Shown here one piece after another: positions 56,690 to 64,000 of a DNA stretch of 64,000 nucleotides. This DNA comes from Antedon mediterranea (lineage: Eukaryota; Echinodermata; Crinoidea; Comatulida; Antedonidae). The notes beneath the pieces are model-generated. The model did not search any database. It was not told the origin of the DNA and saw only the letters and a program-made list of their open reading frames with translations. The translations under genes were made by a program, and so were the position numbers. The stretch lies in assembly GCF_964355755.1 (NCBI RefSeq), contig NC_092677.1, positions 18,322,101-18,386,100 on the forward strand, read 5' to 3'. Within the stretch, counting starts at the first letter, position 1. Each line of letters begins with the position of its first letter.

Positions 56690-57230
56690 ATTTGTAATAG
56701 TTTGGAAAATATTATAATTGTCAAGAAGGTGCATGGTTCTTAAATTTAAAAATAAATGTTGTTTTTCGGTAACAACCCGACAAAATCATTAATAAATGTT
56801 GGTCCCTCTCTAATATTTCTATGTTGATTAATTCAATTTTTTAAAACTATATACTATATATTTTGAATATTGATTTTAAAGCATATTGAAATAAATTTTA
56901 CTGTAAAAATGCTGGTTTAGCTTACTGTAATAACACTGGTCACAGACTGACATGTCAGTCTGTGACCAACTCGGTAACAACCAGACACTTTTTAATATCA
57001 TATAAAAATGTAAAAATAAGGTTTTAAAAAAAAGTAACCTCATGAGTGTATGTAAAGCTATAATTTTTAATAGTTTGGAAAATATTATAATTGTCTAGAA
57101 GGTACATGGTTCTTAAATTAAACAAATGTTTTTTGGTAACAACCCGACAAAATTATTAATAATTATGTTGGCCCCTCCTTAATATTTCTATGTTGATTAA
57201 TTCAATTTTTTTAAACAAAATCTCAAACAA
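56690..57230. repeat. Two ~370-bp-spaced copies inside the cassette array
   Basis: AGTTTGGAAAATATTATAAT, GGTTCTTAAAT, GGTAACAACCCGACAAAAT and ATATTTCTATGTTGATTAAT occur in order near 56,699-56,840 and again near 57,070-57,210. They are unrelated to the cassette unit and separate cassette 9 from cassette 10. Probably one inserted element or a second local duplication. Confidence 0.85.
56937..56968. repeat. Perfect 32-bp palindrome
   Basis: TGGTCACAGACTGACA followed immediately by its exact reverse complement, with no loop. It sits midway between the two ~370-bp copies, so it may mark the junction or end of the element inserted there. Confidence 0.9.
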
Positions 57231-57620
57231 TATATTTAGTTCTTTAATTCTAAAAAGAAATGACATGTATAAATTAGGATTTAGTTGTCTGTTATAGGAT
57301 TTAAGTAAACCTCATATTGTTTTATTTTTTAAGTTTTCTAAATATCATTATTTTAAATGGAAATATGTCTGTATATATCTCTTTTTTTTTTACCACTTAA
57401 ATATCCTGAAAGTATATAACATTAGCTTTAGTTTTATATCAAACATGTTAAGACTGCTAAAAGTTGAACATTTTTAAAATCCCCCAAAAAATTGTGGAAT
57501 TGCCCTACTAATACTCACAGCTGTAGCTGAAACTGTAAATCTTCTGTTAATAAAAAACAATTACAATCTAAAAAATACAAGGAAAAACATTGATAATGGC
57601 AATAAACAACATTAACACTT

Positions 57621-58745
57621 TTTCCAAATCAACAAGCTTCTTAATCAATGTCTGAAAAATTAGGAAATTTCCTTAAAATGACTTTGGCTATGGGCCAGCT
57701 AATTGGGGCCGACATGTTGTCTCAATGGTAATTTCATTTAATAGTTTGATCACAAACAATAAAATTTGAATTATGTAAATGTTTCATAATAGTATAAATG
57801 CCTACAAAATAACAGGCAACACTTCACTCCCAATCATGAGACCATAAATCATCTCTACAAATTATTTATTTTATGTTCACTATTTACGATATTCTAGAGA
57901 TTATGAAGTACTGTAGAAACAATAATGTTATTACTGTACATGTATCTCTTCCAACTCTTTAGGAACTGATACAACTAAAAACTAGGCCTAGCCCCTACCT
58001 AGGAGGCCTAGGCTAGTAGGCATAGAAGAGAACTTCGCAAAAAGCAGACTCAGCTTGCTAACAATGCTAAGTAGAGTAGGCTATATTATACCGGTATTTA
58101 ATTTTAAGGCATGGTATTCAAGATAAAGTTTGTTAACAAATTAGGAATTAATATATAGTTATAAGCCAGATGCAAAATGGAACTAGGCTAGCGTCACTAT
58201 GCCTCTACTACAGTACTGTACAACTAAACCTAGGCTAGGCTAGGTCTAGGCCTTCCTGAAGAGGTAATCCGGGACACGGCTAGGCCTAACCTAGCTAGGC
58301 CTAGCCTAGAGGGCCTAGGCTAGGCCATTTCATTTTGATGGCAAACACAAAAACAATTAAATATTACAAATCAACAATCCAAATTAATCAAAATATATCT
58401 TACCTATTTCTAACTATTATATTTAACACAATTGTGTTTAAACTTTTTTAATATAGGCTATATGTTCGTTTTAACAATATAAAATTGCAAAGCAATATCG
58501 GGAGCAATACTAGGCTATAATATTACAAATCCAACATGGAGGTGTAACCACGTTGTTCTTTACTAATATGGCACGCAATCGTCGCCAAAAGTAACATAAA
58601 TGCTGTAGGCCCAGACACAATTCACCACACTTTCACCATAAAAGTAGAGAGCGCATAAACATTTTTTCAATGGATGGCATAATCGTTTTTCTGTGCACAA
58701 TATTCTAACGTATGACGTGCGCTGCGGATAACCTAACTCGTCCGT
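57621..58745. other. Spacer, TAGGCCTA-rich, no gene recognised
   Basis: The last partial cassette flank ends near 57,830. After that, TAGGCCTAGCCTAGG low-complexity sequence (57,985-58,330) resembles that just upstream of the EGF-gene signal exon. If a minus-strand transcript uses the cassettes, its first exon could lie here, but I found no ATG exon with a donor of the right phase. Confidence 0.4.
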
Positions 58746-61700
58746 AGTGACGAGTTCAAATCTAGTTGGTTATCCGCACTTGGCGGATAACCTCTTGTTA
58801 TTGTCAGGATCTTTTTTTTTTTTTTTTTTTTTTTTCTATGTTATTAGTTATCCGCTTAGTAGCGGATAACTCCTTGTAATCGTCCTGTTTCATCAAATTT
58901 TTTTTCTGTATTATACTTCTTTCTTTCTGTCATTTTTGTGCGTCGCGTTTCTCTAAAACGTGTAGACAGAACATATCGTAACTTTGTCAACATATCGACA
59001 TTTACGTGAACTTGTGCACCTCCTATTTTTGAATGACGTCAGAGTTGCGCAACGTGACTTACGCGCGATTTTATGAATTTCAATGATTGATCATAGACTA
59101 AAAACCAAACATAATTTTGTTTTGAAACCTTGTGAAAATTTAAGTCATATCAAGCGCAAACTTTCTATGGATTAAAATTAGCATGTTTCACAAAAAGTTA
59201 CGCGCGCACGCGCGTTTAAAATTTTAACGTGCGAAATATAAACTTCTAATCAACTTTCTATGCGTTTCATGTCATTTTGAGCATGTCAAAAATTCCCACG
59301 CGCGCGAACATTTTTACGCACGCGGTGCACACGTAGCGTTAAAAACATATTTTTTTCGCGTGATTTATGTTTTTTCAGCCTTTTCTAGTAATGTTACCAA
59401 ATTTTAAACAATTTCGACTTAAAATTACGTCATACGAGCACGTCGAATTAGATAATTTGCACGCGTATTTGGTGAAAAAGTTCAAAAATTCGTCAAAATT
59501 ATGCCTATTTTTAAACAGTCATAGATTCTAAACTACATGGAGAACTTTTTTTTAATTACATATTCTGGAAGTTGATGAGTTGTAGATATCGGATCATGCA
59601 TTAATATGGCTAACCGGACATTGTGACGTCATCGTATGGCCACGCGAATATAAAATATAGGATTTTTGTCTCTTTCGTCATAGCTCATCACATTTAATAG
59701 AGCGCATTTCCACTTATTCGTTGTCCATTTTCACCCCGATTTTAATATATTCTAGATCTATCAACTATCTTTTGCATGAATTAAAATTATTTTAATTTTT
59801 TTAACGTCATCATGCCTAAAAATTTAAATTACGTTGGTCATTAATTTCATCTTTACAGTAAATTTTAATCTGTTATAGCTCTTAAGAATAAAATGTGATA
59901 ATCACGATTAAAACGTTTTCAGGAAGCTATTGTATTGTAGATACAAAATCATATGAAAATTGTGCCAATCGAATGTTGTGACGTCATCATATGGCCAGTT
60001 TAATAAAAATGTCGTATTTTCATCTTTTGCGTTATATTTCATTACATTTAAAAGAGCGCGCATCAATATTTCACGTATTCAAATTTCTTCTACAGGTTAA
60101 TATGTTGTTGCTGAGATAATTTCGTTCTGAAATTTCTACTTTTGCATTTCATTTTGAAACCGTCAAGATGTTAAAAATTACAATAAAATACCGGTCCCGT
60201 AATTTCACCTATTTTACACTGTTTGTGATATGTATACAGATTGTGACGAGTTTCATGTCTAACTTCTTTCTTTCTGTCATTTTTGTGCGTCGCGTTTCTC
60301 TAAAACTTGTAAACAGAACATATCGTAACTTTGTCAACATATCGACATTCACGTGAACTTGTGCACCTCCTATTTTTGAATAACGTCAGAGTTGCGCAAC
60401 GTGAATTGCGCGCGAATTTATGAATTTCAATGATTGATCATAGATTATAAACCAAACGTTATTTTGTATTGACACTTAGTGAAAATTTAAGTCATATTAA
60501 GGGCAAACTTTCTATGGATTCAAAATGGCATGTTTCACAAGAAGTTATGCGCGCACGCGCATTTAAAATTTCAAAATGCGCAAAATTAATTTCTAATCTA
60601 CTTTCTACGCTGATCATGACATTTTGAGAATGTCAAAAATTCCCATGCGCGCGAACAATTTTACGCGTAAGGTGCGTACAGTGCATGACAATCATGTGTT
60701 TTTCTCTTGAATTATGATTTCACAGCCTTTCCTAGTCATTTTAAAAAGATTAACATCATTTCAAATTAAAATGACGTCATACGAACACGTTGATTTAGAC
60801 CATTTGCGCGCGTTTTAGTTGAAAAAGTTATAAAATATTGTCAAAATAATGCCAATTTTTAATCTATTATAGCTGTTCAGAATCAATAGTTACCCCAATT
60901 TTTTTACTTATTATGTAAGAAGATAAATTGTAGATATGAATTCATGCAGAATTTTTGTCTCTTTCGTTATTGGTCATCATATTCAACAGAACGCATCTGG
61001 CTTATACGTATTCCATTTCCCCCGAGATTTTAATATTATCTACGTTAATCAACTATCTTTCGTATGAGTTAAAAATATTTTAATTTTTGTGAGTCATCAT
61101 GTCTAAAAATGTAAATAACGTGGGTCACTTATTTTCATCTTTACAGTAAATTTCATTCTGTTATAGCTCGTCAGAATAAAAAGTGATAATCATAATTAAA
61201 ACGTTTTCTGGAAGCTATTGGATTGTAGATACGAATCCATGTGAACATTTTGCCAATCAGATGTTGTGACGTCATGATCATATTTTCATATTTAGCGGCA
61301 TAGTTCATCACAATTAAAAGAGCGCGGATCTATATTTTACGCACTGAAATTTCTTTTACGCGTTAATATGTTTTTGCTGAGATAAATTCTTTCCGAAATT
61401 GCTATCTTAGTGTTTCATTTTGATACCGTTGCCATGTTAAAAATGGATCGAATTTCTGTTATGAGTATACAGTACTTGCCTTTACGACGCCTGAGGGAAT
61501 AGAAACTTGTGGAACAGAGATTGGAATGTTCCATTCATCACAAATCAATACATTTGTATAAACGTATAGTAAATGTATCAAAATAGCATTTTTTAAGGAA
61601 AATCGGCCTGTCTTCAACATTATGATGCTGTACTCGAACTGTTCAACCGGTTTTCAGCTATTAAAAATAATTATCGTAGGAGGAGATAGGAAAATGCGAA

Positions 61701-62640
61701 GCGTCCTAGTATTATTGTGTGCGGGTATTTTTCAAGTTGGACATCCATTAGACAGTGTATACTACGATCGGAAAACACCCCTATTTGGGGCAAATCGTTG
61801 AACCTAAATTCGTTTTAATCGTCAATAACTAATTATCTAACTCAATTTAATTAGTAAACAGGGTTACATCAGGTGGTTAAAATCAGTACCAAAAGTACGA
61901 ACCAACTTTATATACCATCGAGTAAAAATTCTAGAAATAAACCGCGATTTATCGAATTTTGCCCTTACGTAAATTTATATATAGATTATATTCATCTTTA
62001 AAAAATGTGTACATCTAATTATTTTGTTTCAACGTACGTATTTATTTCAACGTACGTGTGCATGCTACACGGTACGTTTATATTGTAACATGCATGCACG
62101 TTGTTATGGCAGAAATATGGTACAATATATTATTATATTCAATTTTCTTTCGTCTAATTTAGAAATAATTATTTTATTAGGTTATCATGTCCAAACAATG
62201 GAATAACTTGGTTCATTTAGTTTATCATATAGTATTTTTCCATCTCTCATAGCTTTTCCAAATTTAAAGTGATATTCATGATTAAAACTTATTATGGAAG
62301 CTGTTTAAATTGTAGATATGAATTCATATTCACATTTCCTTATTGGATGTTGTGACGTATTCGGACAGGCAAAGTAAAAAAGTCAGATTTCAGTTTGATT
62401 GAAGATCATAATTCAAGAGAAATAAACATGATTTTCACACTCTGTGGGCGCATGGGCATGTTTGACAAAATAAGTCGGACTTTCATTTCTTGCGTCATAG
62501 TTTGTGTCATTTAAAAGAGCACGTATGTGGAATATTATGTTATATCAAAACAAACGTCATGTTGATATGTTTTTATTTCCATTTCATTCTGCAATTTGTC
62601 ATTAGGTTTTCTATCCTGTATTTCAAGTATGCAACTATGT
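58746..62640. repeat. Complex repeat unit A, tandem copies
   Basis: Begins with the same hairpin GGTTATCCGCACTTGGCGGATAACC as at 34.9 kb, then a variant GTTATCCGCTTAGTAGCGGATAAC. Long units start at CTTCTTTCTTTCTGTCATTT near 58,916 and 60,261, a period of about 1,345 bp. A partial diverged copy follows at about 62,195-62,640, after a ~700-bp unrelated interval. Shared words are TTACGCGCG, TGATTGATCATAGA, CTTTCTATGGATT, TGTGACGTCATC and AAAAGAGCGC. No coding content. Confidence 0.85.
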
Positions 62641-64000
62641 GTGTAAATAATTGCATTAACTCTATAGATTAAACTCGTTTCATTTAATAGGTTTACACAA
62701 ATAAGAATTGTATTTTTGTTTATACGTATCAATTAATTCGTCTATGAATAAACAATAATACTAATTTTGGTTTATACAAAATTCGTACCCCATATAATGT
62801 ATTATCTATTCCAATAGAATTGGAACCGGCCGTATCATCATACATAACTCATGTAGAGTTCACTTTTGTTACTTTTACTTTTTATTCCTATTTGTACTTT
62901 TATTGTTTTATTTGCTAATTAGATATCTGTATTATAGGGTAATGCGTTTAAGAGCTTCGGCTCATTGCATACCCGTTTTGTATCAAATACGTTTATAGAA
63001 ATATTCTTGTGAAAGAAATACTGTATTATTTTATTGTTGATACAAATAAATGGTACGTATATAGTACCACGAATGATGAATAACAACATCGTTAAGCACA
63101 AAGAGTTCTTTTCTGAAGTCCAAAATTATCTCGTTTGTTAATAACTGGCACTGCCTTGGTTTCTTGTAATGGACCCCATTTTGCTTGACCACAACATTGA
63201 GCACAATTTAAAACCACTTATTCTCATTACACTCCGTAACACTTGCATAAGAAGCCTACTTGTGTTGAATTATTATAATGCTATCTGAATAGAAAGAAAA
63301 ACGAGTAGGATAAAAAAGGTATACATTAAAATATGTCTAATCAAATTGTTAATTGTATCAAATGAAAATGTCTTTTTTAGTTTTGTCATTAATTTAATAG
63401 ATAATGAGGTTGTTACCGTATATTTCGGAAAATAAGTCGTAGGCCTACCTATGTATAAAACGCACTACGGTAACTGACCATATTGGAATTTTTTATATCG
63501 CCAATGTATGTATTATACCGTATTTCATCAAAACAATGTTTTTTTTAATTCTAATTAAAATATTATTGTAATAAAAATATATTTTGTTCATACATCTACA
63601 ACGATGTCTTTTATTTAGGGTTTTTTTTAGGCTTGGCGCTTAAAAGAAGGGAAGTCCCCGAATTCCGTCACTTCTTTCCAAAACGTGCCTAGCCTCGCTT
63701 GATCCGTTTATCCTTATTTAAACAATAATTATAGCCTAGCTACTGATTGTGTGTCTGTTATTATCTCCAGAATAAAGATGATGAAAATAATGTAATTTGT
63801 ATAGGCATACGATGGTAAATAAACCTGATTTGCATAATTATATCATTATACAATTATACCGTAAATGTATTTGCATTTAATGTCATTATACTATATATCT
63901 AATTAAGCAAATATAAAAATAGATATTTCAGTCTTCAATATCTGGCCAATATAACAACTCATTTACTGTCACATTTATTATAAAACCTCGTTTAAAAATT
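62641..64000. other. Intergenic, no gene recognised
   Basis: AT-rich, only short open frames, no transposon ends or splice-supported exon seen on either strand. Confidence 0.45.

Larger units (their letters stand above)
54088..57620 (-). repeat. Tandem array of ten splice-bordered 32-nt cassettes
   Basis: Units of about 345 or 242 bp; the short form lacks a ~103-bp block. Each has, on the minus strand, a long T tract ending TTTTAG, a short exon-like segment ATTGTAGAAAATATACAGTT + TCAGCTACAGCT, and donor GTGAGTA. Segments: 57567-57519 (49 nt), 56611-56580, 56370-56339, 56128-56097, 55783-55752, 55541-55510, 55198-55167, 54854-54823, 54508-54477 (all eight 32 nt), 54165-54126 (40 nt). In one frame the 32-nt form reads CRKYTVSATA. 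Two-thirds to three-quarters of the flanking sequence in each unit is as conserved as the splice sites, so recent tandem duplication alone could explain the conservation. Confidence 0.85.

Overview
This is AT-rich eukaryotic DNA with long introns, short GT..AG exons and many repeats. The dense TAGGCCTAG-type words, the tRNA-derived SINE heads and the repeat families suggest a marine invertebrate deuterostome, most likely an echinoderm. That assignment is inference from composition and style, not from a marker gene.

Left third (about 1-14.5 kb): one complete minus-strand gene, tyrosine aminotransferase. I reconstructed all 11 coding exons, which join without any frame conflict into 416 residues. 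Its introns hold SINE heads, a 50-bp tandem duplication and an ~890-bp decamer satellite. A G-rich minisatellite lies just past the stop codon.

Middle (14.5-40.5 kb): a second minus-strand gene for a small single-pass membrane protein. It has a Thr/Ser-rich stalk, one EGF-like domain, a transmembrane helix and a short tail (20,909-27,348). A signal-peptide exon at 31,428-31,534 probably belongs to it, but the phases do not join directly, so at least one exon is unplaced. The rest is repeat-derived: fold-back MITEs, a TTAA-flanked piggyBac-like element, a TA-flanked element with ~25-bp inverted ends, two fold-back elements with GGCCGGCC ends, and ~1.3-1.5 kb repeat units that recur at 58.7-62.6 kb.

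Right third (40.5-53.5 kb): an almost complete Helentron-class rolling-circle transposon on the minus strand. Its single open frame of about 3,170 codons carries, in order: an N-terminal membrane segment, PHD finger, C76-like cysteine-protease domain, OTU protease domain, fourteen 18-residue repeats, DUF6570-like region, HUH Rep, PIF1-type helicase and AP-endonuclease-like domain. It is dead for two visible reasons: a 2,502-bp inverted-repeat transposon inserted in the Rep N-terminal region (16-bp perfect ends, 5-bp CCAAG duplication) and one in-frame TAA.

Upstream of it (53.0-57.6 kb) are three consecutive hairpins, a ~90-bp repeat, and ten tandem copies of a 240/345-bp unit. Each copy contains a splice-acceptor/32-nt/splice-donor cassette on the minus strand. 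This array, which may be alternative microexons, 5'-UTR exons or simply a satellite, is the least explained structure in the window.
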